Positions 36,307 to 50,900 of a DNA stretch of 64,000 bases are shown one piece after another (within the stretch, counting starts at the first letter, position 1; every line of letters begins with the position of its first letter). The stretch is taken from contig JACBWW010000038.1 of assembly GCA_020086605.1 (NCBI GenBank), positions 4,275,557 to 4,339,556 on the forward strand. Reading direction: 5' to 3'. This DNA is from Lanius collurio. Taxonomy: Eukaryota > Chordata > Aves > Passeriformes > Laniidae. The position numbers and the translations under genes were made by a program. Below the pieces are notes generated by a model. The model saw nothing but the letters and a program-made list of their open reading frames with translations, had not been told where the DNA came from and searched no databases.

Positions 36307-36634
36307 AAGCAAATTAAAAGAAGGAAAGTAAAGAACTTGAAAACTTGGCTTAGCTATAATGTAGCTCCTGGCCACTGCTTGGTATGGCTATTTTCAGCCT
36401 CTGAACTTACCCTCTCATCTAACTGTGAAGAAAGTTAATTCAACAGTATGCAGTACCCACAAAACACGGCTGTAAATTTTTTGGGAAGGAGGGTGATGGG
36501 GAGGTTGAACATATGGATGCAGTTAAGGTAAAAACAGATGTTTGTTACTTTTCTTTGCAGCAACACTCAGAAACTAAGTCAAAATTGCTTTTTTTTCATG
36601 TTTATGTCTGAAAGAACTATAAAATTAAATATGA

Positions 36635-36654
36635 GGGAGGGCGGGTGGAGGGGG
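36635..36654 (+). other. Putative G-quadruplex tract 2
   Basis: GGGAGGGCGGGTGGAGGGGG has four G-runs of at least three with loops of 1, 1 and 4 bases. This is a strong G-quadruplex pattern on the plus strand. Confidence 0.6.
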
Positions 36655-39600
36655 AACTGCAGTGAGTGTCACAGAGAAAGAATGAAACGGTCTCCAGTTT
36701 TGAACTCAAATCCTCAAATGAAGGCCCATAATAGTTAAAAGGCAAGACATATACCATTTAACTCCAGATTTAAAGACCTTTAAAGGGACTAGCTCAGAGT
36801 TGCTTTCATCATGCCTCCTCAGACACAGAACACTGAACTGTCTGAAGAGCTCAGGGGCACAGCACACCCAGGTTAAAATGCACACCTTGGCCTGAGAGCA
36901 CAACAAGCTACAACCTCAACCTTTGCTACAGAGAGGCTGCTCTCAGGGCCTTTACAGATCTGCACTGAAATATTCCCAGTTACTTCCCAAATCTCCAAGA
37001 TTCAGTTGCCAAACATTTGAAATCCCAGGTGAAATAACAACATGCATTGTAATACATATTCCTTCAGCACACGTGTCAGGGACAGAAAACGCTTTGGGTT
37101 CATCCTCCATCTTTCTGCCCAGTACTTATGTCCAGAAAATAACAGCCCTCGCAAAAGTAATTACTTTGGCTCTCTGCCGCTCCTACCTCACTTTTCAATA
37201 TTCAAAAAGGTTTATGCACATGTTCCTCAGTGATTTCCATTGGCCTGAGTGATATGCAATTATGATTACTTGCTTCCCCCTTCCTTCCACCCAGATGTTG
37301 CTTTAGAGCATCAGAGAACACAGACTGTTTGACAGGTTTCCCTTCAGACAGGGAAGTTGAATGGCTTAGCGGCAAACCAAGGAGCTCCTTTCCCCACGGG
37401 ACAGTGATTAAAATCAAGCTCTGGTAACAAGTGATCAGAAAACCCCCTCTGACCAGAAAGAGCCACTTACATCCCTACAGGAATACTCTTAGTTAAATTC
37501 CGCTAGGACTACAGGAACACAGACAGCACTAGCCAGAGAGCAAGCACAATTCATAACAATAGATAAAATTGCTGAAAAGAGGTAGAAGATTATAAAGAGA
37601 AGCTCTTTGTACTACCATCTCCCTTGTTTCTTACCAATCCCCATTAGGACAAGATTGTGAAAAATGGGCAAAATGCTTTTCTAACACAGGCAATGTAAAT
37701 GCTGGCTGACTGTATACCTGCCCTGGGGATATTGCACTACACTTGACCCAAAGAAAAAATACAGCACTCAAATGTTGGTATCATAAATTCACACATTCCC
37801 ATTTACTATTTGAAAAATAAAATGAGCAGTCTACTTTCTTCATGTCAAACCAGAAAATTATTTCTCTTGTTTTGGCTTCAGAAATCAAACATTTTGTATT
37901 GAATCACTTCTATATTTTGTTTTCCCGTTGCACTATTCACTGAAGATACTGATTTAAGAAAATTGTCCGTACTAGCTTTGAAAACTAACAAATCACAGGG
38001 AGGAGAATGGAGCAGAAGAAAGGCTATGGAAAAGACACTGCAAGATCAAGAGTTATGCACTGTTCTCTAGGTATCATTAAACCTGACTGCAGAGTGTTTG
38101 TGACGTACCCTCTGCTAACCAAGCAGAGTGCAGAAGGCGCCTGTTGCTGCCCACTAATGCAGGTACAGCTCCAGCCCTGGTACCTCAGGGGTACGGCTCC
38201 AGAGCTGAAGCGTGGGCAGAAATACTGTCAGCAGCCCACAGAGGGGGGCCTTATTAGAGCACACGAGCAACTTGGGATGGAGCAAAAAGTGCACAACCTT
38301 TGCCTGCTGTGATGTGTCAGCAAGGTCTGTAACAAAACTGTGTGCCTCATTATAGAAGAAACCAACAGACACATGGAGAAATTAAAGCCATCAAATAGAA
38401 ATTAAGCATTTTTTTTCTTCCTTCTTTGTACCTTCCTTGCAAGAAATGTATCTGCTACATAAGACTTTTCTTTTCTTCTTGCCACCTCCCAGTTTCACCT
38501 CCTTCTGCCTGCTGAAAACACCAGAGTTGTCTGGAGATTGGTTACTGGTCTAACCACTTGTTATTTATAAAATCTAAACTACTACAGATACATGGAGGGG
38601 GAGGGGTTACGCTAAGTAGGATTACTTTTTTCCTCAAGCTGTTTGAGAGTCAATATATGAATAGTACATTATTCTGTTCACATCAGAAAAGTGGAGAAAG
38701 GAGAACAGCATAGGATGCCTTCTACCACATCTTTACAAACAAAAACACTAACCCAGCTCTTAAACTACATTAAGGAATTTTCTGTAAGAAAAAAGAAAAA
38801 ATGAAATCTTTTTGTCCAGACAAATCAATATGACAATTACATGGCAGTCATTAAAGTAAAACAGGAAGTAATCACAGTTTGTGAGAATACAAATAGAAGC
38901 CCCTCAGGGCCGTGCAAGTTGCTCCAATCTGAATATATACATTCCAGGCATATTAAACAGAGGCACAGCCCGGCCTGGCTGCAATCTCCAGCTCACGCAG
39001 CTGTCTGTCTACTGCAGCGTAATCCCAGCTGCCAATCTGAAAGAAACCAGTTAGTCAGAGCAGACACAACCAACAGAAACAAATGTCACTCAATAATGTT
39101 CAGAGGCACTGGGTTCATGGATAATTTCAAACAGTATCTCTGTCTGGAGCACTGATGTGCTCATTCAAAACACCTAAATCTTTGGCTACTGGAAAGAAGC
39201 AGATAAAAAATACTAGAACTACAAAAACAGGTCTGGTAGCACTTCAAAGAGACTGACAAAATAAAAAGGGAAAACAGTCTAAAAAGAGAGAGAGTTAACA
39301 TCAATGTAAGGACCTGCAAATAAAACTGGATTCAGCACAAGCAAAATCCTAAGCAGCTCTGGGACTAGTTTTTTAAAATACAATAGTTTCTGTTTTATAT
39401 GAGCACCACAACCAAAATTGCTTCCCATCTCTCTCTGGCAGCCGAAGATTTCAAGAGAGCAACTCACTGCTTTCATTTAAAATCACTAGTTACCACAGAG
39501 AAAGTAGTGGCACTGCCATGTGCAATACCCTCAAACTTCAATTTCTGGCATTATTCATTTGCTCCTCTAAATCGCTAACAATCCCAAATTTTCTTATATT

Positions 39601-42600
39601 CCTCTGGAAAAAAGCAATCAATTCCAATCTGTCAACATTCCACAGAATTTCTTAAACACCGATGTCATTTCTATTTATTAAATAAAAAGCTTCATTAAAA
39701 TAAAATAGTTCAATCTGAAGGAGGTTAACACACAGAAGTAAAAATCCAAAATGTAGTGGTCTTTAAACTGTCTTCTCTGATCACCTTTCAGAATCTGTAA
39801 CAATTGTGAAAAAGAAATAAATAACTCCTTTTGCTAAGCTATGAAATACATTTATTTAAACTCTCATTACTACTACCTTCAAGATCAAACCTGCTGTTTC
39901 CAAACTATGGGTACACTGCTATCTCAGAGTTTTCTACTGCAACAAATTAACTTTTTGTTATTATTTAATAGAATGTAACATTTAACTGAGACTTGACTTT
40001 CAGACGCGGCTTGAGGAAAACACCTTTGGCATCACCACAAGCTATCTCACTCAAGCAGCAGCTATTTATCAAATATAACTAATAATGAAAATAACAAAGT
40101 TTAGTTAGTAAAAACCACACACATCTATGGACACAGTGGGAACACTGATGCCCAAATCAGACACCTTGGGCTGCAATAAATACACAGAATAAAAACATTC
40201 CAAACAAAAATGTTTTGTTTGTGAAAGTCAATACAGGTATCATTTGGACAGCATAAAGAGCCTGCAAATAACCAAAGCATGTTGATGATACAAAAAAATT
40301 CCTGTAGCCTGTTCACTTCCATGCTTCCTTCAAGACTAAATGACTTGGTGTATAACTGTAGCTACTATATACAAGTATATCTCATCTTTTCCACATATGG
40401 AAGAGGAAAAAAAAGTTTAAAAATAGAAACAATTTATATCAAAAGGAGTTATTTTTGAAGTATTATGAACATCGCTTTTATCCGTACCTTATTTATCTTT
40501 TGATTACTCTCTCTTATTTAATGCAGGCCAACAAATATGTCAGCTAAGACTGACCAGCCAGGCACAAATGAAAAGTAAAGTGCCCAGGGGGTCTCACGAT
40601 CTCTCTGGCTCTGATAGATCCACAAGACAGGTCAAGAAAGAAGAGGTGAGGGAACTGATTGTGCTGAAAATTTATATCCCTTGAATTTCAACCAGAGGCT
40701 GAGGAAAAAATCTTGCTGAAGAACTAATTCACAGGATGTACATCCTTACAAAAAACTTTACTACTTCTAGCCAGTTTTTAAAATCCTTATACATGAAGCA
40801 TCTCAGTCCTACTTTAATTAACTCTAAAATATCACTTCCTTGCCTGCTGGATAGAGAAGCAGAAGCAGCAGGTAAAAGTAGAATCTATTCTGTAATGAAG
40901 GAAAAAAAAAGAACAACAAGATCAAATATTTTTATGGATCAGAACTTGGCTGAATATTTTTCATGTCTGTTTGTAAGCCTTGTAGTAAATAGGTAAGTTA
41001 AGACAAAGGGCAGTAAATCCCCATTCATCATATCAAACTCCAGGCTGAATGGAATCAAAGGAGTGCCACACCTCCTAGATACCACAGTAAGCACTTGCTT
41101 ATGCTCATTTTGCTCTTTCACTCCAACACCACAAGCAGGTCACAGTGTGAGCAGAGATGTGAGAACTAATAGGTAAATGACACAAACTGGTGGCAGAAGT
41201 GGTGCTCCTGTTATTTAATGCTCCTTTTACCAGAAGGAAATACTTCATCCTTTCGTGGGAGAGTCCTGATCCCCAGACGAGCTGATTTCATTGAGCAGTG
41301 CTACTTGCCCTCATGGGAGGTCCTGTCTGTGTCACACTTCCTGCTCTGGGTACATCCCAGGAAAAGACCAAGGTATGGGCTTGGTTGCATTGCCAATTTC
41401 ACCTCTCCTTAGCCATGAAATCAGTACGCTTCCTTTAAATACAGCCTTTTAATTCCAGTTCCATGTAAGGGTATTTTAATATAAATTTCTAAATAAAATG
41501 AGACCAATGCAAAACCTTTATCTGGCTTTCCCCACTGTTCCTATGCTGTACAACACCAAACATGCCATCCGTGCAGCACACTCAAGCCAGAGACAAGTCA
41601 AATATTGTTTCTATGGTACTTTGAATGTTGCCTGCATGTATTTGTTATTACCAAATTCAGCACACTGAAATTTACTGCTCTGTGACAATTATTTTATAAC
41701 CATTTTATCCTACATTTTAAAACTCATCACAGCCACAACAAAGACTGTTGCCCAACCTGCTAAAACCAGAGTGATCGTTTTCCCAACTATTTAGTAAATG
41801 TTAACTATGCTATAAATACAAATCATGTTTATACTCTGTGAAAGATTCACTGTTGTCAGGGTTCTCCAGTTGAGTTAGAGCTGAAATATGCTATTAACTC
41901 CCACCATGAACAGAGCTAAAAGAGAGGCCAAAAATGCTTTCTCTGGGATAAGATATCAGATCTGCTACTGCTGTCATGAAACTGGGGTCATGTAAACTAA
42001 ACATCCTTGTAACTTCTTTTGGGCACAGAAGTCTCTCAAACTGTAAATATTTAAAAATAAATAAGATTCATAAGACATATACCTAAGGTGCATAAAACTT
42101 ACCCAAAGATATTAATCTTGAACAACATTTAAAAGCTATTATCCATAAAATAATTTATACCATATGCCTTAAAGCTGAAAATAAAGGCATTACCTTTTCT
42201 CTCTACACATAATCAGAAGTGGCATATTCAAACAACAAGCCAAATGCTATGTCCAAGGTGATACTTCCCAATCTTTGAAACTCCTCAGTTCATACAGAAA
42301 TGAAATAGCGTCAATAGAAAGAAAGGTGCCAAAAGAATAGAGAAAGCTTGCTTCCTAATGCTGAACAGACTACCTTCTTGTAACAAAAATGCACTTTCTC
42401 TTCAGAGGAAGAAGTACAAAACAACAGAACCATCTACTGCTAAAAGCAAATCACCTGATGTTATTAATTTAATGGGACTTATTCTTGTGTTTTTAGAGTT
42501 ATTATTGCTAATTCAAAAATTATTAGGCTTCCTTAAATTGCTGACTTCAAAGATCATATTAGACGATTTATATTTTAATTTCTTTAATGTGATTAGGTGC

Positions 42601-43118
42601 TTTTTCATAAGCATGGCACAAAATTCAGGGTGCTCTGTGAAAGGTAGGGCTTCCCATACAAATCAATGATGCATTCTCCAAGTAGTATTTCATCTTCCTG
42701 CTACTAACCTTGTCTCTTTCCTTTGCTTTTATCCAGTATTTACACTAACTATATAGGGGTATTAGTGGAGAAATGGACTTCTATAGTAACCGAGGGCAGC
42801 CCAGATTCATGATCGTCCTTTGTTACACTAAACCAGAGACAAGAGGAATTTCTGTTCTTCTGACCAACACTGATGAAATACCCACCAATCAGTCCTAGAT
42901 ACAAATGATTTTCTATGGATTGTCCTTCAGCTCTTAATCAGTTACTTGTCTGAACGACTTAGATCTAATTCTACTTTTTTTTTTCCCCTCCCTCCATTCT
43001 TGGACAGCTATGGCAAAAAGAGAGCAGAATTTGTGATAAGAAGGTGCTGTGAATTCTCTCCAGAACAGCTGGATGACATTTGTCTGTGCTAAATGACTCC
43101 TTGCCCCTTCCATCCAGG

Positions 43119-43132
43119 AAAAAAAAAAAAAA
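43119..43132. repeat. Poly-A tract (14 nt)
   Basis: An uninterrupted A run on the plus strand. Confidence 0.85.
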
Positions 43133-46100
43133 GAGTCCTTCCACAGCAGACCTTGTGATTGGGAGTTCCACAGATCAAAACACAGTGCTCAAGAGCAAGT
43201 CAACAGAAAGCAGTGACACAGCAAAGCTCTGCTGGCAAATACAGCATTTTCCACCAGAAAGACATTTACTGCTTTCCCACTGAACAGCAACTTCCCTCTG
43301 CAGTTGTCACCTCCTTCAACAAGACACACAAGGAGCAGAGCCAATGACAGCGCTACTAAAATGCTTGGAGGGGAAGAGGAGGAGGAAGGAATTGTCTCTG
43401 CAGGATGAGCAGTGCACCAATATGCCAGCAGGGATATTGGATCCCTTGCCTTGCTTCTCCTGGCTGCAGTTCCCTTCCCCCACTGGCTGCAACTCAAACC
43501 CTTCTCTCTTGATCTACTCCCCTCCCCCTGAGATTTGCCTTTGAATTATGCAAGCTTTGTGCTCCCCAGGGTTTATCTGCCAAAAGGTAGCATGTGGCCC
43601 ATGGTTTGCATTTTAGTTTAAAATTTTCTATTATGGCAGTCAGACCCTTTCAAAATACTTTACTTCCTTTATTCCCATAGGCAGAAAGAATGGCAGGAAA
43701 AAATTGTTCACAGAAGTATAAGAGGATGTAAAAGTTCTACATTTTCAGTTTAAAAAAAAAAAAGAAAGGTGGAATATGGTTTTAATCAAGTAGTTTTCCT
43801 TCCTAGACGAGTACTTCCTTCTTGTAATATATATAACCTGACTGCCTATAAAAATAAAGGTGCCAGTTGGAGCCATTTAGGAGACCTAAGGAAATTCTGC
43901 ATTAACCTACACCCCTCCACTCCTCAGTGCCTTCCACCATTGTTGTGTGTGTGGCCTCTTTGATGAGTTAGGTCACCAATAGCCATGCATGTATCTGTGG
44001 AGATACCTTGGAAACACATGCATCATAGGCTTCTCATTACTGATGTGGTCCAGGCTCAGCACTGACTATCTCTGTGGGGAAACTGCCATGGTTTCAGCAC
44101 TAGCTATTATTTCCATATGATACCTAAAAGCCTCAATGACTTGCAGCTCTCAGAATATACAGTAGCTTCTCTCTGGTTTAGGTTTGCAAATAAAAATAAA
44201 TTTTCTGCTACAACTGTCAAGATTTAAAGACTCAAATCCTGAATTCTTATCAAGAGGAAAAAGCCAAAACCATTCTTTTTTGAAACCAAGACATCTAGTT
44301 TAATATTTGCCTAATTAAGAGACATTAACTCCGAGGTGTTATGCCTGCCTAAAAGTACTGTTAATTGTCCATATTAGAAATTCATTTGGGCTCTAACCAG
44401 GAATTTGATGGAGAAAATAGGAGATATTTTCTGGAAAGCTGACTGAAGGAGAAAAATAAATGCTGATTGAAGCTGCTTGGCAGCACAGAATGTTAGCACA
44501 GGTCCTCAGGGAGACAGATTAGCAAGCAGGAAGAAGGTGAGGCTGTCAAAGGTGCATGATAAATTCATTTAGCACATAGATATAGAATGATTATGCACAT
44601 AGAAATACACACAAACAGATTTTTCATTACTTTCATCTCTACCCATAAGTAAAACCAGAATAAGTCACCATTGGTGATGAGAGTCATTACATTTCTGCAG
44701 TATCAATATCGCATCAGAGCTGATCATATGTGCCTTTTAAAATTACATAAGCACATTTACATAATCAAAATATGCTTTACAAAATAGATGTAAATGGCAA
44801 GGGATATCTAATTAAACAGGAAACCTTTCGCTGTTTTAGTGACCTGCTTAATAATCCTAAATAAAAATATTCCATTCGGTCAATCCTTCAAGCAACTCAC
44901 AAGTGCTACAAGACACCATTTATTCTGCTGCCTGCATTCATCAGTGTGTATTGTTGACACCTTCAGTAGCGTTTCAGAATTCTGCTGCTGCTGACTACTC
45001 CACTATTATGAGCTCAACAACACTGCAATTCTCCCTCTCCTGTTTTTATTTTCATACACCACTCAGATCAGACAGCACAGAACAACTCAAAAATAAGAAA
45101 CACTGTAGCAAAGTACAATAAAAACATGACAAATTCAAAATATTTGGTAACAAAGTGAATGCCTCTCTGAGAGGATCTACAATTCCAGACAGATTTGTGA
45201 CTTCCTTGGTCTTAAATTTTTTTTAAGGCTACAACACAAGTAAAACAGATCACAGTAAATATGATAAAAGAATTGTACTAGAAAAATTGAAACTACACAA
45301 GAATTGTGTGTGGAAACTGCTACTTTCATTAGTGTTACTTCAATTATTAGTTTCATAAAGTTTCAATGATGGTTCATTTAATAACAAAATTTAGAACAAA
45401 TTACACACAATACCCAGCCTACATTACAGCTCACACTTAAACCAAACACTTCAAGAGTCTAATAAATTCTCTTAAAAGGTAAGAATAGTACCTTGCCAGT
45501 GTAGAGTGGACAAACACTATCAGTGAAGTGAAAGCCTGGCACAGTGAACGTCCACTAGACAACTCTTGGGCCAACAACTTTTCCAAATCCAGATGACAAC
45601 ATTTTTTCTTGTAAGCCATGTGTCCCAGTAGCCCTTTTCTTAGCTCAGTTAAGGGTATTTATGTGCACTATCTGTATTTTAGGTTTAAATTAAATTGACT
45701 AAGACGCAGTTTGCAGACTGATGGCACTGAGCCATTGCTTTGGTTGTAAGCCAGTCCCTGTGTCCCATCTAAATAAAACAGTTGACAAGATTCCTATTAC
45801 TCTGTTTTCATGGACTTGGAATATTTTATAACAAGGTACTACTTATATTCATTCTATAATTAATACACTTGCAGCTATACTTGATAGCAATATAGTGTCT
45901 GAAGAAAGGACAAAAAATCAATCAAAAATCTGTTTTAATCACCCCACCCTGCCCTTTTTTAAACCACTGTTTAGGTGGAGGAGGAGGAACTTTTTAACCC
46001 CCAGTATTCTATGAGATACTTTGGCATATAAATTTTCTGAATGATGCTGAGTCTGAGTAAAGCTCTTGATCTTTACAATGCTGAAATATTTTCTTTTGCA

Positions 46101-46505
46101 TATGAAAAATACAGGACGAGTTGTTTTAATTTGATAGCAAACCAAATTAAAATATCAGAGGCTACAAAACTCTGTTGTTTGCTACATATTCAAGACTGCA
46201 CTTAAAGAGAACTGCTAAAAGTGTAGAAGTAAATTCAGAAGCACAAGCCAAATCAAGGTTGCTCACTGCCACTAAGATCCAGTAATGGTGAACAAAATGA
46301 CTGAACTCAGCAACTGAAGCAATCCTTGAACTTTTTATTATTATATTGGCATCAGCTTGGGCTGAAATCCAGGTGCACAAAGTTTAAGAACAACTTGCAT
46401 CCTAGTTCTATTAATTCTGCATGCTGTGACAACTGGTTCAAGGCACCTTGCATTTGACTGGCCTGTGGCCAAACCACAAGAAAACACAAAGAAATTGAAC
46501 AATCA

Positions 46506-46811
<306 letters not shown>

Positions 46812-47559
46812 TCATCATTTGGTAGTAGCAGAAGCATTGTTTTTATAGCATGCAAAATTATCTTAACAAGTCTAAATACAGAATTAAGTATTTTAGACAT
46901 TCTATCCAAAAACAGGTGGGCCTTGTGATAGATGCCAGAGTCTCATGCCCTACTTCCCACTGACCAGGAGACCTCACTTTTTAAGCTGTAGTGGAAATAA
47001 GAAAAAAAAAAGAAAAGCAAAAAAGCAGTAAGTGAAAAGTACTTGTACATTTATACACAGTCAGGCTATGTTTTTATGAACTCCCAAGATGAAATTGTGC
47101 TTTCCTTTGTGATCTGCATGCTGAATAACAGCAGGATTATCTGATTCTGACAGCCAGAACACGGATAGAGTTTGGGAAACAGGACTAACTAACCAGTGAT
47201 GTTAGAGTAAAAATTTTTTTAATAGGCTGGAAATATGAAACTGCTACTACTTTCACACATTTCTTATTTACAAACCCAAATAGAAACCTATACAAAAGTA
47301 CTGTGCTGAATGATTAAACTGTTTTTCTGAAGATGTTATCCAGGTACAACCCAACCCCCAAGAAAAGAGCATCCAAGAAACACTATATTAACAGGTAACA
47401 TAAAAATCATTGCCATCTAAAGAGTTAATTCATTTAGATTAAATTACTATCAGGGTATTTGCTTTTTTCTATTTTATACAGAGGATTCAATGTATTTCTG
47501 ATTTAAATTACCAAATGAAAAAACATAACAAACAGATATTCTCTTCATCTAGCAAAATG

Positions 47560-47990
47560 AATGGCATTTCCCTTGCAAAGGAAATTCCTAATTTTGAGCA
47601 GAGGAAGTTGAAATTAATCTGAAAACCAAGGAAATCGCTCTGCAATTTGCACACAAAAATGATGGGTTTGTTTCATTAACCGATGCCTGAAAACAACATT
47701 TAAATTGACACATAAAACCAGCAATTGTCTTAATTTGTGTGGTGCACTCCACACAAAAGCCCTAAATATGTTCAAATTAGAGCAAGCTGCTTGATTGTCA
47801 CTGCAGTCTCATGTCATATTAATGCATGACAAACATTAAACCATACACTTAAATGGCAATTTATATCATTTAAATGTTTACTGCCACACCAGATCATCAC
47901 TCATTTAAATGTGACTTTCTGACAGCTAATTTCAGTTAATTTTCCTCGATTCACTTAATTAGAACTTTCAATCAAGAAAAGACCTGTACA
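47560..47990. promoter_or_regulatory. Candidate conserved noncoding element with repeated ATTTAAAT
   Basis: Three copies of the palindrome ATTTAAAT (47698-47705, 47868-47875, 47903-47910) lie among TTAATGCATGA, CTAATTT, GTTAATTTT and CTTAATTAG motifs. The block has few low-complexity runs and no repeat signature. Conservation is a guess from composition. Confidence 0.3.
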
Positions 47991-50900
47991 TATCTTAGAC
48001 ATCATATCATTCTTTTTTTACTATTACTTTTATTAGGATACTGAATTGCTGAAAGCATTCTTTAAAATGAATCCCCACACAGTATAGTATCTGTTTGGGT
48101 GATCATATAGCAATACCTTACAACATATATGCTTAGATAGGAATTTTTTTTCTTTTTAATTTAAAAAACACCCAATATTTAGACACAGACACACAATTAA
48201 AACTATAAAAAACCACAAGCAGGCCAATTAAAAATTAATGATTTCAAAATTGTTTAATAAGATAAAACCAGTCAGGAGTCTCACGAGTGTCCATAATACT
48301 GCAATGAGCAGCCATAAAATTCTACAGGGCTCAGTAAATGACAACGATAAGAATTAATTTTCCTGCTATCCGGCTTGGAAAAATAAAAATTAACCCTAGA
48401 ACATACTTACTGTTATAATTATTTAATGCCAAGAAAAATTAAGAATGTTAGGAACTTGTGATTTTTTTAATAGATACATATGTAAATATTCAGCACGTGT
48501 TGCAGTTGTTAATAGTCTCCTTTTCTACAAAAGCTAGATTTTCAATGAGTCATATTACCCTCTTAAAGGGACCTGAACAACTAAAGGAATATCACTGCGA
48601 ACTACTTAGATTAACATAAGTATAAATGTGATTTTTTTTTTCCTTAAAAAAGCAAAATTAAAACACTTTGCCTTTTCAGGGAATGGTTGAGAGCCATCCT
48701 GACCTAACTTGTCTTTTTCAAGTTTGGAATTATTTTCCATTTGAAATTTGTACAGATGCAAAAGTAGATAACTTTTTTTTGCTTATTAGGCCATTTAAAA
48801 ATCTTCTTAGTTGCCAAATCCCAAGCAAAAGGGATAACTGAAAACCAGCTACAGTCAGCATCAGGATGTCAAAGGACAGACCAAACAGCACACAAATTCA
48901 GAGGCCAAATAAGCTTGCCTGGTAGTTCAGGTTCACAGTTAAGGTCTTGGTTGGAAGGAAGTGCTTATGCTCTGACTTAATCAATGGAGGAACAATAATT
49001 AACAGCTTGTATAATGACTAAAGAATAGACTCCCAAGGAAAACAAAACCATGTACCAGATCAGCAAAGGGATGCACTTTGCAGCCACACCGGCACACTTA
49101 AATATGGATCCTCCTTAAGAAAGCATCAGAGAACCTCTTAAGAAAGAGGTTGCGATTTGCAGAACCCTTTGCTTATAAAAACGAGGGCGTTTACCTTGTT
49201 TGTTGCTTTTAAACATTACTGTTAGCATTTACCTCTTGCAAACTTAAGCCAAGCCTATCAATAGGTCAGCATTTAGAATTACTTCAGCCTCAACTTCATT
49301 TAGGACAAGCAGTGCTCGTTTAAGGCCCGAGTTAAATCCAGCACGCAGCCATGGGATATGAACATCCCTTCCACGCTGCTCCTGGAGCAAACCGAGGCGT
49401 TGCCAGCGCTCCCAGGGCAGAGAGAGCACAGCACTCACCCTGTGCTCTGAGGGAAACGTGCACAACAAGGAAACCCTCAAAAATGTCCAGTATCATACAG
49501 CAATATCCAATCCCATCGAGCTATTGTAAAACAAATCAGGGACTAATGCCCAATTGTTCCAGGATCAAACAAGCCCAGGGAAAGGCAGTCACGTGAAGCC
49601 ACACACAGATTGTCAATTCTGTCCACAGGGGACTCATATTAACTTTGACAAACTGTCTTGGGGCTGATATCTGTTTCTTTAATGAGATCTATTAGGCAGA
49701 GACAAAAACACTTGAGATATGCTAAAAAGTACAGTATACAGATGTCAAACACAAACATCTATTAGTAACTCTCATTTCTCTATTCCCAAGGTAGAAACAC
49801 TTCAGACACATCAACAAATAGAAGCTTTGATCTAACTAGGAAATTTTAGTTTATTCATAAATATTTTTTGAATGCACCATCTGATGTCACTAAATATGTG
49901 CAATCAAAACTATCACGTCGTGAACAAATCTGAAATTCACTATTTTATGATCATCTTTTTCTCTCTTATTTTCTGAAAGAATTGAACAGAGAATACTTTA
50001 CTGCTGGCAACCAAAGACTAACATCAGTCTAATACTTATATACAAATTATTTGGCAAAACAAGGATGGAGTGACAAAAAATATAAAAATAGCAGGTTAGG
50101 AATGATTTTTCCTTTTTCCAGTATAAATTCTCTACAGATTTACCAGGATACATTTTTCCAAACAATATTATAGTTTTGGTATCAAGATTTGTATCTTCAA
50201 AGTGACTTCCACTGGCTCTTGCCCTCTACTTTTATTTCTGCTTTAGATTTTATGCAGTGACATATAAGATATGAAGTGATGTCTATTAAAAATGAATATA
50301 TACTGTGCTTGAGTTTGGGATGTTCCAACACTGAAATTAGATGAAAGGTTTAACTGCTTTTTTTTTTCATCAGCACAGATATATATTCACAGTCAAGCTA
50401 TTCAGAAATAAATTACAGACCTACTAGCCTTATTCCTATGCTGATTAAAGGAAAGTAATTTTGAAGCACAGAATAAAGCATGCATGCCAGTCTTATTGGA
50501 ACAACAGAAAAGGAGTCCAACCCATACAAAATGTGGTTTATGAAATGTTAAAATAAAAGGAGAAACTGATAAGAAACCAAAACTACTTGTATATGAATAA
50601 TCTTTCCTATTTACTCAATTGAAAAAAAAAAAACCAAACAAACAAAAAACAAACCTCAAACAACCAGACCAATAAACCCAGGAATACACTTCACCAGCAA
50701 GTAAGAAATAAATCTCAAGTAAAAATAATTGCCTGTTGCCTTTAATGGACTAAACATTTTAATTCCCCTCTGAAAGAATTTTCTCTGAAACACTTAAAAT
50801 GGAGTCTCTTTTACGTGCCACTTGAAAAATACTCAAATATGAACAGAAAAGCATGAATTAGGATTTCACACATTTTTAGCACAACTTTCAGGTGAAAAAT

